A stretch of DNA of 64,000 nt from Candidatus Limivivens intestinipullorum. Lineage in GTDB: Bacteria; Bacillota; Clostridia; Lachnospirales; Lachnospiraceae. Positions within the stretch are counted from its first letter, which is position 1; the number at the start of each line of letters is the position of its first letter. The DNA is taken from assembly GCA_018711185.1 (NCBI GenBank), contig DVIQ01000033.1, positions 1 to 64,000 of the forward strand, written 5' to 3'. The position numbers and the translations under genes are program-made. The notes beneath the pieces were generated by a model. It saw nothing but the letters and a program-made list of their open reading frames with translations. It was not told the DNA's origin and made no database searches. This document shows positions 9,206 through 18,573 of this stretch, one piece after another.

Positions 9206-11260
9206 TTACTCGTAGGTGATTACCGTGGTCTCGCCCGCTTTGGCATCCATTCCCGACAGATACCGGATGTTTGAGGCGTTTCCTTCGTCTGTCACCAGGA
9301 ATACCGTGGTCTTAGGATGGCCCGCGGCCTTGATTTTCTCCGGAGTGAAGGAAATCAGACGGTCACCGCGGCGCACCCGGTCGCCGGATTTTACGAACAG
9401 CTCGAAGCCGTCTCCACCCATATCCACCGTGTCAATGCCCACATGGATCAGAAGCTCCATGCCGTTGTCCAGCGTCAGACCGCAGGCATGCCTGCTGTCC
9501 TCCATGACAACGCTGACCGTAGCGTCGGCCGGCGCGTAAACCACGTCGTTGTCCGGTTCAAAGGCAACGCCCTCGCCCATAATCTTCTGGGAAAATACTT
9601 CATCCGGCACTTCCTCAAGGGGAATTACCTTTCCGGTAAGCACAGCCTTCAGTTCACCAGGAGCCGCCAAAGCAGAACCCTCCGCCCCAACGTCCGCTCC
9701 GCTGCCGGACACTGCATCGCCTGCAGCGCTGCCGCCTGCCATACCGCCGGTCATACTGTCGCCCGCCGCGCTGCCGTCTGCCACGCTGCCGCTTGCCGCG
9801 CCGGCTGCTGCCGCAGCCTGCTGGGCTTCTTCACCCACAAGTTCTTCTCTGGAAAGCTTCTTTTTCCCTACAAGAAAGGTCAGCACAAAGGGAACCGCTA
9901 TCGCAACGGCCATGCACAGCAGGAAGATGCCCCAATACTGCGGAAAGATAGAGAGAATGCCCGGAAGTCCGCCTACGCCGATGCTGACGGCCTCCACCCC
10001 AAAGCCTACGGAAACCACTGCCGCTGCTGCGGAACCGATCATGCCGCAGATCAGCGGGAATACATATTTCAGATTTACACCGAACAAGGCCGGTTCCGTA
10101 ACACCCAGGTAACAGGAAATACAAGCCGGAACGTTCACCTGCTGGGCCCGCTCATTCTTTTTCTGAAGCACAGACATAGCAAGAACCGCGGAGCCCTGGG
10201 CGATATTGCTCAGCGCAATCATCGGCCACAGCATCGTGCCGTCAAAGAGGTTTACCAGCTGGCTGTCGATGGCGTTGGTCATATGATGAAGCCCGGTCAT
10301 AACAATGGGCGCGTACAGGAAACCGAATACCGCCGCGAAAATCGTGCGGAAGCTTGAGGTCAGTCCCGCGTAAACCGCGTCGCCGATGGCGTTTCCGATT
10401 CTCCAGCCGATAGGGCCCACCACTGTATGGGCGATGATTACGGCCGGAAGCAGAGAGCAGAATGGCACCACAATCATGCTGATGACTGCCGGGCAGTGCT
10501 TACGGAAGAATTTCTCCAGATATACCAGCACAAAGCCTGCCATAATCGCGGCGATTACCTGTCCCTGATAACCGATCATCTGCACCTTTGCAAAGCCGAA
10601 ATCCCAGACCGGAATCTCCGACGCCGGCGTCGTCGCCACGGAAAAGCCGTTTAAAAGCTGAGGAGAAACCAGCGTCAGGCCAAGGACAATACCAAGAATC
10701 TGGGTTGTTCCCATTTTCTTTGTGATGGACCATACGATTCCCACAGGCAGCAGATGGAACACGGCCTCTCCGATCAGCCAGAGGAAACTGTAAACCCCTG
10801 CCCAGAACTGGGAAATGTCTGCCAGGCTCTGGGTACCATTGTTGAAGAAATTAATTTCACCGATGATGTTGCGAAAACCTAAAATCAAACCGCCGCAGAT
10901 CAGCGCGGGTATAATCGGGGCAAAAATCTCGCCCAGATTGCTCATAATTCGCTGAACCACATTCTGGTTTGTCTTGGCAGCCTCCTTCGCCGCCTCCTTG
11001 CTTACGCCCTCGATGCCCGCGTATGCTGTAAATTCATTATAAAACGTGGACACATCGTTTCCGATAATCACCTGGTACTGGCCAGCCTGGGTGAAGGTTC
11101 CCTTCACGGACCCAAGCTTTTCAATCTCTGCCGTGTCCGCCTTTTTCGGATCTGCCAGAACAAAACGCATCCTGGTCATGCAGTGGGAAACCGCATGAAT
11201 GTTTTCCTTTCCACCGATGAGCCGAAGCAGCTCTTTGACATCCTTGTCATACTTCGCCAT
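9206..11260 (-). CDS. PTS EIIBCA, trehalose-type
   Basis: EIIB SHCMTRMRF, EIIC membrane domain, EIIA LLIHVGIDTV; Ala/Gly/Ser-rich linker before EIIA. Confidence 0.88.
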   Translation of the reverse strand: MAKYDKDVKELLRLIGGKENIHAVSHCMTRMRFVLADPKKADTAEIEKLGSVKGTFTQAGQYQVIIGNDVSTFYNEFTAYAGIEGVSKEAAKEAAKTNQNVVQRIMSNLGEIFAPIIPALICGGLILGFRNIIGEINFFNNGTQSLADISQFWAGVYSFLWLIGEAVFHLLPVGIVWSITKKMGTTQILGIVLGLTLVSPQLLNGFSVATTPASEIPVWDFGFAKVQMIGYQGQVIAAIMAGFVLVYLEKFFRKHCPAVISMIVVPFCSLLPAVIIAHTVVGPIGWRIGNAIGDAVYAGLTSSFRTIFAAVFGFLYAPIVMTGLHHMTNAIDSQLVNLFDGTMLWPMIALSNIAQGSAVLAMSVLQKKNERAQQVNVPACISCYLGVTEPALFGVNLKYVFPLICGMIGSAAAAVVSVGFGVEAVSIGVGGLPGILSIFPQYWGIFLLCMAVAIAVPFVLTFLVGKKKLSREELVGEEAQQAAAAAGAASGSVADGSAAGDSMTGGMAGGSAAGDAVSGSGADVGAEGSALAAPGELKAVLTGKVIPLEEVPDEVFSQKIMGEGVAFEPDNDVVYAPADATVSVVMEDSRHACGLTLDNGMELLIHVGIDTVDMGGDGFELFVKSGDRVRRGDRLISFTPEKIKAAGHPKTTVFLVTDEGNASNIRYLSGMDAKAGETTVITYE

Positions 11261-11308
11261 TTCTCGGTTCCTCCTTTTTCTCTCTTTTCATCACTGTTCG
11301 CATCGAAC

Positions 11309-11320
11309 TTGTTTGAACAA
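11309..11320. promoter_or_regulatory. Candidate TreR operator 1
   Basis: TTGTTTGAACAA palindrome upstream of the PTS gene, similar to the Bacillus tre operator TTGTATATACAA. Confidence 0.55.
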
Positions 11321-11336
11321 ATTTATACTAACGCAC

Positions 11337-11348
11337 TTGTTTAAACAT
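11337..11348. promoter_or_regulatory. Candidate TreR operator 2
   Basis: TTGTTTAAACAT, centre 28 bp from operator 1. Confidence 0.55.
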
Positions 11349-11382
11349 GTCAACCTGATTTTCATATTTTGTCACACTTGCG

Positions 11383-11445
11383 GTAACAGTTCAGCCCAGG
11401 TCTGCGCACATGCTGCGCAGACCGTAAGAATGTGATTCAGGCAAC
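11383..11445 (-). repeat. Module-C copy of the dispersed intergenic repeat, flanked by 8-bp direct repeats
   Basis: GTAACAGTTCAGCCCAGGTCTGCGCACATGCTGCGCAGACCGTAAGAATGTGATTCAGG...; CACTTGCG at 11375-11382 and 11446-11453. Confidence 0.8.
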
Positions 11446-11566
11446 CACTTGCGCTTTTTTCCCCGCCGCTTTATAATATCAGCGTATCACAACGGAGGAA
11501 ACGAATCGTAACGATTCCGCAAGGCCAAACTGCAGCAAAAGATCCGCCCCTCCAAAGGAGTGTTTC

Positions 11567-12298
11567 ATGCCCAAGACGAAATATGACCGCATTTACCGGG
11601 ATTTAAAAACAAAAATCGAAGCCGGCGACTATGAATATCAGGAGCTGCTTCCCTCGGAGAGCAGCCTGATTAATGAATACGACTGTTCCAGAAACACCGT
11701 GCGGCGCGCCATCGCCGCCCTTGTGCGGGACGGCTATGTGCAGACCATGCAGGGAAAAGGCGTGCGCAATATTTACCGGCCTCTCGCCCAGGCCTCTTTT
11801 ACCCTGGGCACCATCGAATCCTTCCGGGAATCCGCGGCCCGGAACCACCAGGAAAGCTCCACAAAAGTGGTCTGCTTCGCGGAACTGACTGCGGACGCAA
11901 AGATCGCCCGGAAAACGGGATTCGCGGCCGGTTCTGAATTATATTATTTACAAAGAGTCCATTATTTAGATGGGAAAGCGCTGATTTTAAATCACAATTA
12001 TTTTTTAAAGTCCGCGGTTCCCGGTCTGACAAAGGAAATCGCGGAGAACTCCATCTACGCATATCTTGAGCATACCCTGCATATGACTATTGTAAACAGC
12101 ATCAGGATTATGACTGTGGAAAAAATTACGGAAATTGATGAGAAATATCTGGAAGTGAATCAAAATGAATACAACTGTCTGGCTGTAGTCAGCAGCCACA
12201 CGTACAACAGCGACGGGGTCATGTTTGAGTTTACCCAGTCCCGGCACCGTCCCGATTATTTTCGCTTTCAGGACAATGCTGTCCGCCGGCGGTTCTGA
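11567..12298 (+). CDS. treR: GntR/UTRA family trehalose operon regulator
   Basis: N-terminal wHTH LLPSESSLINEYDCSRNTVRRAI and UTRA domain; divergent from PTS/treC. Confidence 0.88.
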   Translation: MPKTKYDRIYRDLKTKIEAGDYEYQELLPSESSLINEYDCSRNTVRRAIAALVRDGYVQTMQGKGVRNIYRPLAQASFTLGTIESFRESAARNHQESSTKVVCFAELTADAKIARKTGFAAGSELYYLQRVHYLDGKALILNHNYFLKSAVPGLTKEIAENSIYAYLEHTLHMTIVNSIRIMTVEKITEIDEKYLEVNQNEYNCLAVVSSHTYNSDGVMFEFTQSRHRPDYFRFQDNAVRRRF

Positions 12299-12957
12299 TG
12301 GGGTGCCCCCTGACCGCCGCTGTGGGCGGACTCTGGCAGCGGACCGGAAACTATTGCCTGGCTCTGCGCCGCCTTGGCGTGACACCGGTGGTCACGCTGG
12401 ATACGAGCCTGGCCGCCTCCTGCGATCTTCTCATTCTGCCCGGAGGCAATGATCCGGACCCGTCCCTGTTCGGGGAACCCTGGTGCGGCTCCCGGATCGT
12501 AGAGCGGGCCCTGGATCTGCGGCAGCTTGCTCTGCTTACCGCCTTTGTCCGGACAAGGAAGCCAGTCCTTGGCATATGCAAGGGTATGCAGCTTATCAAC
12601 ATCTGGTTCGGAGGCTCCGTCATTCAGGATCTGTCCACCCGTTCTCTCCATCAGTATTCCGGACAGGATCAGGTACACGGCTCCGCCGCGGCAGCCGGTT
12701 CCTGGCTTGCCGCTCTGTACGGAACGGCGTTTTTTGTGAACAGCGCCCATCACCAGGGCATCGGCCTCCCCGGACGGGAGCTTCAGATCATACAAAAAGC
12801 TCCGGACGGTGTGTCCGAAGCTCTGGTTCATGAAAAGCTTCCGATTTTCGGTGTGCAGTGGCATCCGGAACGGATGGCCTTCTCCCTGCGCCGAAGCGAT
12901 ACCCCAGACGGAAAGCGGGTCCTGGAATACCTGCTGCGGCTGGCCGCACAGCGGTAA
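12298..12957 (+). CDS. Peptidase C26 / gamma-glutamyl-GABA hydrolase-like class I glutamine amidotransferase
   Basis: LILPGGNDPDP, GICKGMQLIN (nucleophile C), FGVQWHPE; ATGA overlap with treR. Confidence 0.85.
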   Translation: MGCPLTAAVGGLWQRTGNYCLALRRLGVTPVVTLDTSLAASCDLLILPGGNDPDPSLFGEPWCGSRIVERALDLRQLALLTAFVRTRKPVLGICKGMQLINIWFGGSVIQDLSTRSLHQYSGQDQVHGSAAAAGSWLAALYGTAFFVNSAHHQGIGLPGRELQIIQKAPDGVSEALVHEKLPIFGVQWHPERMAFSLRRSDTPDGKRVLEYLLRLAAQR

Positions 12958-13007
12958 TCGGCGGCAGCTGTGTCGATACCCGCATGCGTCCCGGCTGCCG
13001 GGCCGCC

Positions 13008-13445
13008 TTACTGATAACTGCGGAAGAAATCCTTCAGATTCGTCAGGGCCGTCACCAGTACCCTGGTCTCATTCTCCGAAAGTCCCGCCAGGGTCGCCTG
13101 GATCATCTCCCGGTGAAACCGCTCGTGATGGTCATAGGCCCTGCGCCCTTTTCCCGTCAGAGAAATCAGCACCACCCGCCGGTCCTTTTCGCTCCGGACA
13201 CGGGTGATATATCCTTTTTTTACCAGGTTGTTGACGGCAATCGTCAGAGTCCCCACCGTAATGTTCAGGGATTTCGCCACCGATGACATATTCCGCGCCT
13301 CGTCCCGTCCCACTGCCGCGATAATGTGCATATCATTGTTGGAAATATCTTTAAATTCCTCTGTGATAATGGCTTTTCCCTCTATCGTCATAATATCGTT
13401 AAAGAGATTCACCAGAACATCGTCAAGTGTTTTATACGCTTCCAT
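13008..13445 (-). CDS. MarR family regulator, FabT-like
   Basis: 145 aa winged helix; RSEKDRRVVLISLTGKG typical of MarR. Confidence 0.85.
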   Translation of the reverse strand: MEAYKTLDDVLVNLFNDIMTIEGKAIITEEFKDISNNDMHIIAAVGRDEARNMSSVAKSLNITVGTLTIAVNNLVKKGYITRVRSEKDRRVVLISLTGKGRRAYDHHERFHREMIQATLAGLSENETRVLVTALTNLKDFFRSYQ

Positions 13446-13501
13446 CCTGCCGCCTCCTTTTCGCAGGGAATGCAGTGCATAATTGTTAATTAATCAAATA
13501 T

Positions 13502-13514
13502 TTTGAATATCAAA
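13502..13514. promoter_or_regulatory. Candidate MarR/FabT-type operator
   Basis: TTTGA-ATA-TCAAA inverted repeat upstream of the MarR gene. Confidence 0.45.
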
Positions 13515-13571
13515 CTATCTGTATTATACACCACTTTCCCCAGGCTGACAACAAGAAAATGAAGGAAACGG

Positions 13572-15326
13572 TTACTGACGATAATAGCTTAAAAAGTCTC
13601 CCAGCTTGCCCATGGCCTCCTTCAAAATCTCGATTCTGGGCAGGTACACCACCCGGAAGTGGTCAGGCTGCTTCCAGTTAAATCCGCTTCCCTGCACAAC
13701 CAGAAGCTTTTTCTCCTTCAGCAGATCCAGGGCAAATTTTTCATCATTTACAATATTGAACTTTTTCAGATCCAGCTTCGGGAAGATGTAAAAAGCCGCC
13801 TTGGGTTTTACGGCGCTGACTCCCGGAATGTCGTTGAGGGCCTTATAGATGTACTCGCGCTGCTCGTAAATCCGTCCGCCCGGCACAATGTAGCTGTTTA
13901 CGCTCTGATAGCCCCAAAGAGCCGTCTGCACAATGGACTGGGCGGGCACATTGGAACAGAGGCGCATATTGGAGAGCATGTTCAGCCCTTCCATGTAGTC
14001 CTTCGCCATTTCCAGCCGGCCGCTTAAAATCATCCAGCCGATGCGGAAGCCCGCGATCATGTGAGATTTCGAGAGGCCGCTGAAAGTCACACAGAACAGA
14101 TCCGGGGCCAGGGACGCGATGGAAATATGCTTCTCTCCATCCATCACAAGCCGGTCGTAAATCTCATCTGAGAAAATAATAAGCTGATGTTCTCTGGCCA
14201 CCTGCACGATCTGCTCCAGTACCTCCTTCGGGTACAGCGCGCCTGTGGGATTGTTGGGGTTGATAATCACGATGGCCTTTGTCCGGTCCGTCACCTTTTT
14301 CCGGATGTCGTCGATATCCGGATACCAGTCAGCCTGCTCGTCGCAGACGTAATGCACGGCCTTGCCTCCCGCCAGGGTGGCGCAGGCAGTCCAGAGAGGA
14401 TAATCCGGAGATGGAATCAGAACCTCGTCCCCATCGTCCAGAAGGGCGGACATGGAAATATTAATCAGTTCGCTGACGCCGTTTCCCGTATAGATGTTCT
14501 CGATGGAAACATTCGGCAGGCCTTTTACCTGGGCATACTGCATGATGGCCTTTCTGGCTGAGAAAAGTCCTCTGGCGTTGGAATAGCCCTCGCACTCGGT
14601 AAGCTGCTGGCGCATGTCGTAGATGACCTCGTCCGGCGTCCGGAAACCAAAGGGCGCGGGATTGCCGATATTCAGTTTCAGGATCTGTGTTCCCGCTTCC
14701 TCCATCCGCTCGGCCTCATCCACCACCGGCCCTCTCACGTCATACAATACATTGTTCAGCTTTGATGATTTTTTAAATTCCCGCATTTTTCTTCCTCCCG
14801 AATTTTCTTTATCTGAATCCGATCCCGCTGCGGCCCCTGCCCGGGGAACGGCCGCGCTCTCTGGCTGCCTCGCCGAGGCCGTGCTCCCGGCGCCTGTCTG
14901 TCGCTCCGGCTCGCTCCTGCCAGCCGCCTGCTCCTCCGGCTCGCTCCCCGCTGTCTGTCGCTTCCGCTCACTTCTGCCGGCCGCCTGCTCCTCCGGCTCG
15001 TTCCCGGCGCCTGCCAGCCGTTCCGGCTCGCTTTCGCCGCCTGCCAGCCACTCCGGCGTCACCTGGAGCGTTTTTGCCAGAAAACGGAGAATCTCCTCCC
15101 GCGGAATCGTTTTTCCGCTGACATACTGGCTCATATGGCTCTTTCCAAGCTTCACACCCGCCTGGGATGCCGCCCGGATCACATCCACCTGCTTCATCCC
15201 CTGCCGGTTCAACGCGTCTTTCAATCTGTCTGCAAAGGTCTCCTTAGGCATCGCTTTCCTCCATAAGTTCAATTTTGCTTTGTTTGCTCGCGATAATTGA
15301 ACTTTAATCATACCATCTTGGTTCAA
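13572..15326 (-). CDS. XRE HTH domain fused to class I/II PLP aminotransferase (AlaA-like)
   Basis: N-terminal HTH (KQVDVIRAASQAGVKLGKSHMSQYVSGKTIP), repeat-rich linker, then NPNNPTGALY and SGLSKSHMIAGFRIGWM. Confidence 0.88.
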   Translation of the reverse strand: MNQDGMIKVQLSRANKAKLNLWRKAMPKETFADRLKDALNRQGMKQVDVIRAASQAGVKLGKSHMSQYVSGKTIPREEILRFLAKTLQVTPEWLAGGESEPERLAGAGNEPEEQAAGRSERKRQTAGSEPEEQAAGRSEPERQTGAGSTASARQPESAAVPRAGAAAGSDSDKENSGGRKMREFKKSSKLNNVLYDVRGPVVDEAERMEEAGTQILKLNIGNPAPFGFRTPDEVIYDMRQQLTECEGYSNARGLFSARKAIMQYAQVKGLPNVSIENIYTGNGVSELINISMSALLDDGDEVLIPSPDYPLWTACATLAGGKAVHYVCDEQADWYPDIDDIRKKVTDRTKAIVIINPNNPTGALYPKEVLEQIVQVAREHQLIIFSDEIYDRLVMDGEKHISIASLAPDLFCVTFSGLSKSHMIAGFRIGWMILSGRLEMAKDYMEGLNMLSNMRLCSNVPAQSIVQTALWGYQSVNSYIVPGGRIYEQREYIYKALNDIPGVSAVKPKAAFYIFPKLDLKKFNIVNDEKFALDLLKEKKLLVVQGSGFNWKQPDHFRVVYLPRIEILKEAMGKLGDFLSYYRQ

Positions 15327-15391
15327 CAGGTGAAGTATAGCATAGATTTTTCAAAAGTTCAATATATATTTCTCAAAAAGTTCATTTTCAG

Positions 15392-15470
15392 GCTGCAGTT
15401 CAATCTTACTGAACCGTAGCTGCAAAAATCCATTTGAAATCACCTTCGGCGATGGGATTTTCGCAGCCTG
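15392..15470 (+). repeat. A+B modules of the dispersed intergenic repeat
   Basis: GCTGCAGTTCAATCTTACTGAACCGTAGC-TGCAAAAATCCATTTGAAATCACCTTCGGCGATGGGATTTTCGCA. Confidence 0.7.
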
Positions 15471-15478
15471 AAAAAAAT

Positions 15479-15517
15479 CGGATAGGGGAAGCTCTCCTTC
15501 CCCTATCCGTCTTTTTT
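15479..15517. terminator. Rho-independent terminator
   Basis: CGGATAGGGGAAG/CTTCCCCTATCCG-type stem then TCTTTTTT; A-tract on the other side. Confidence 0.85.
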
Positions 15518-15518
15518 C

Positions 15519-15547
15519 GTAACAGTTCAGCCCTGCTGAACCGTTCC
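15519..15547. repeat. 29-bp palindromic MITE-like element with exact 8-bp TSD
   Basis: GTAACAGTTCAGCCCTGCTGAACCGTTCC flanked by CTTTTTTC (15511-15518, 15548-15555). Confidence 0.75.
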
Positions 15548-15598
15548 CTTTTTTCTTCCGTCTCGTATTGTCAATTCGGACGCACTAGCAGTTCAACG

Positions 15599-18163
15599 TC
15601 AGATCAGTTCCATATCCTTAAACGCTGTTTTCTTCTCAACTGCCTCCGCCACGTAAGCCATCCTGGACAGATCGCCGATGAGAATCGCGCCGGCCAGACG
15701 GCCGTTTAAGAAATAATATTTGGCGTACTGCTTCTTGCCCATGTCTTTGAGTTCCACGGTCTTGTAAACCAGATCCGGATTCTTTCCGTTGTCTCCGGCG
15801 GCATACAGGGCCGTGCCCATGCCGTGGAAGGTAAGTGCCGCAGGTACGGGAACGTACTCGATGGCTTCTCCGGCCGCGTTGGCGCCGGCAACCTTGCCCT
15901 GATCCACCGCTTCCGGCCAGATGGCGTAGTTCATGCCCTCAAACTGAGCGCAGTCGCCGCAGGCGAAAATATCCGGGTCGCTGGTAGCCATATGGCTGTC
16001 TGCCACAACGGCGCGGTCCACCGTAAGCCCTGCCTCCTTTGCCAGCGCGCTGTTTGCCCGAACGCCGCAGGACACAATCACAAGCTCCGCGGGAATCACC
16101 GTGCCGTCCGCCAGACGCACGCCTGAGGCATGGCCGTCGCCTTCAATGGCCTCGATGGTAACGCCGGTCTCGATGCGGATGCCCCGGTCACCTGCAATGG
16201 CCTTCAGCATATCGCCTGCCGTCTGGTCAAGCTGGCGGCCCATCAGCATCGGAGCCAGCTCCAGAACCGTCACGTTCAGCTTGGACTTGCGCAGCTCCCA
16301 GGCCGCTTCCAGTCCCAGCACGCCGCCGCCGATGACTACGGCGTTCTTAACGCTGCCCAGCATAGCCGCGATCTTCTTCGTATCATCCAGACGGCGGATG
16401 GTGGCGACGCCCTCCTTGTCCGCTCCGGAAATGGGCGGAACAAAGCATTCGCTTCCCAGGGCGTAGATCAGCTTCGTATACTGAAGCTTTGTGCCGTCTT
16501 CCAGGGATACCTCTTTTGCCTTGGGATCGATGGCCGTGACCTTTCTTCCCAGCACCTGGACAATGCTGTTCTCCTCGTACCACTCCTCCTCGTGCATGGC
16601 AATCTGATCTGCCGTCAGGCCAGCCATCATGGATTTGGTAAGCATTGGGCGGTTATATCCACTGTAAGGCTCCTCGGACACCAGAACGATGGAACCGGTC
16701 TTATCCCGCTCCCGGATGGCCGCCGCGGCGTTCACGCCTGCCGCTCCGTTTCCGAGGATCAGGTAAAGGTTCTTCGTGTCGTTGGAGTAGCTCGTCTCAT
16801 CGTCCTCCACCGGAACAAAGTTCTCTTTGCCGACTCCGCAGACCGGACAGGTTTCCAGAGAGGCATCAAAGATCTCGCCGCAGACAAGACATTTCACCAG
16901 TTTTCTGGCGCCCTTGCCGGATTTCTTCTTGGGGTTCTCCTTATCCTGAAGAATACAGCCGAAATTGTAACCGTACTCATAAGCGTCCATAAGCTGAACC
17001 TCGTCCGGACGGAAGCGAACCTTAAAGCCGTCCACCACGTTCATCTTCAGCTGCTTTAAGCGCTCCAGGATATGGGGCACGCCCTCGCCGCTCCAGCCGT
17101 AGCTTCCGAAAGCGCTGGCAAGCTTTCCGCCGTGGGTTCCCGCGAAAATAGAGGTGGTCAGGTCCCAGATGGGCTTCAAGGCCTCTCCCACAATCGTCGG
17201 CGTACCGAACAGGATGCCGTCCGCGAAGCCCAGCTCCTCCAGAACCTTCGCGGAATCCGCGGTTACCATATCGTAGGAGCGGACATCAATGTCGCCGCTG
17301 TCGGCAATACCGCGGCCAATCTGCTCCGCCAGGGATTTCGTGTAGCCGTAGGCGCTGACATAGGGGATAATAACCGTCTTTTTCTTGTTCGGATTTACCA
17401 CGGTACACCATTCTTCATAGGTATTCAGCATAAAGGCGATGTCCGTATCCAGAACCGGACCGTGCCCCGGACAGATCATAGAGAGATCCAGGGCGCGCAC
17501 CCGTTCCAGAGCCTTCAGCATGTACGGCTTAAAGGGGCCGATAATACAGTCGAAATAGTATTTCGTGGCGCGCATATAGTCATCATGGTTCTTCACACTG
17601 CTCACCAGCACATCGTGGAAACCATAATGGGAACCGAAGGAATCACAGGTAACCAGAACCTGCTCCTCCTCGATGTAGGTATACATGGTATCCGGCCAGT
17701 GAAGATTGGGCACCACCATAAACCGAAGCGTGCGGTCGCCGATCCGCATGGTCTCCTCATCCTGTACGGCAATGCTGTAGAAGTCACGATTCACGATCTC
17801 TTTCAGGAAGCCGATGGCGCAGCCGGTGGCAATAATCTTGATATTCGGATTCAGCTCCAGCAAACGCGCGATGCTCCCGGCGTGATCCGGCTCCGTATGG
17901 CTTACCACCAGGTAATCGATATCCGCAATGTCCGTCAGTTCCTGGACTTTTTCCAGATACTCGTCAAAAAACACTTCCTTAGCCGTCTCAAAGAGAACCG
18001 TCTTGCCTCCTGTCTTCATCAGATAGGAGTTATAGGAAGTGCCGAACTCTGTATACATAATAATGTCGAATACGCGGAGCGTATCGTCCACGATTCCCAC
18101 CCAGTAAAAATTGTCACGCAGTTTTAAAGTTTTCATTCGTTCTCCTTTCCCGTCCTTTCGCAA
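15599..18163 (-). CDS. Flavodiiron protein fused to rubredoxin and NADH:rubredoxin oxidoreductase (class F FDP-like)
   Basis: 854 aa; HTEPDHAGS diiron site, flavodoxin domain, CLVCGEIFDASLETCPVCG rubredoxin, GNGAAGVNAAAAIRERD FAD domain. Confidence 0.9.
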   Translation of the reverse strand: MRKDGKGERMKTLKLRDNFYWVGIVDDTLRVFDIIMYTEFGTSYNSYLMKTGGKTVLFETAKEVFFDEYLEKVQELTDIADIDYLVVSHTEPDHAGSIARLLELNPNIKIIATGCAIGFLKEIVNRDFYSIAVQDEETMRIGDRTLRFMVVPNLHWPDTMYTYIEEEQVLVTCDSFGSHYGFHDVLVSSVKNHDDYMRATKYYFDCIIGPFKPYMLKALERVRALDLSMICPGHGPVLDTDIAFMLNTYEEWCTVVNPNKKKTVIIPYVSAYGYTKSLAEQIGRGIADSGDIDVRSYDMVTADSAKVLEELGFADGILFGTPTIVGEALKPIWDLTTSIFAGTHGGKLASAFGSYGWSGEGVPHILERLKQLKMNVVDGFKVRFRPDEVQLMDAYEYGYNFGCILQDKENPKKKSGKGARKLVKCLVCGEIFDASLETCPVCGVGKENFVPVEDDETSYSNDTKNLYLILGNGAAGVNAAAAIRERDKTGSIVLVSEEPYSGYNRPMLTKSMMAGLTADQIAMHEEEWYEENSIVQVLGRKVTAIDPKAKEVSLEDGTKLQYTKLIYALGSECFVPPISGADKEGVATIRRLDDTKKIAAMLGSVKNAVVIGGGVLGLEAAWELRKSKLNVTVLELAPMLMGRQLDQTAGDMLKAIAGDRGIRIETGVTIEAIEGDGHASGVRLADGTVIPAELVIVSCGVRANSALAKEAGLTVDRAVVADSHMATSDPDIFACGDCAQFEGMNYAIWPEAVDQGKVAGANAAGEAIEYVPVPAALTFHGMGTALYAAGDNGKNPDLVYKTVELKDMGKKQYAKYYFLNGRLAGAILIGDLSRMAYVAEAVEKKTAFKDMELI

Positions 18164-18217
18164 ACCGGCGCGCGAAAAGCGCTTCCGAGCGGCTGCTGAC
18201 AGCAGCCGCCCGGTGTT

Positions 18218-18382
18218 TTAGTCCTCAGCCGGCTCAAACTCGTCCTTTCCAACGCCGCAGACAGGGCATACCCAGTCATCCGGAAGATCCTCAAAAGCGG
18301 TTCCGGGAGCGATTCCGTTATCCGGATCTCCAACCTCAGGATCATATTCATAGCCGCAGGGTACGCATACATATTTTTTCAT
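18218..18382 (-). CDS. Rubredoxin
   Basis: 54 aa [54 protein letters not shown]. Confidence 0.95.
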   Translation of the reverse strand: MKKYVCVPCGYEYDPEVGDPDNGIAPGTAFEDLPDDWVCPVCGVGKDEFEPAED

Positions 18383-18573
18383 CTTATTCACCTTATTCCT
18401 TTCAAATTTGATATAATAGTAACAGTCCATGTCCGCGCGATACAGCGCAGACTGACGGTTCCTCAAACGGTTGTTAAACAATTACTAGTATTTACCGATG
18501 TGTCTATTATATTCCATTTTCCGGGAAAAATCTGTTGCAATCGCAACACTTTTCCCATTTGCAGGAGGTTTTT

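Noticed and set aside
11199-11435. 78-aa plus-strand ORF ending QVCAHAAQTVRM
   Set aside because: Antisense to the PTS gene start plus translated module-C repeat.
15421-15470. B-module hairpin as a riboswitch
   Set aside because: It recurs in unrelated intergenic sites as part of the dispersed repeat, so it is not a gene-specific aptamer.
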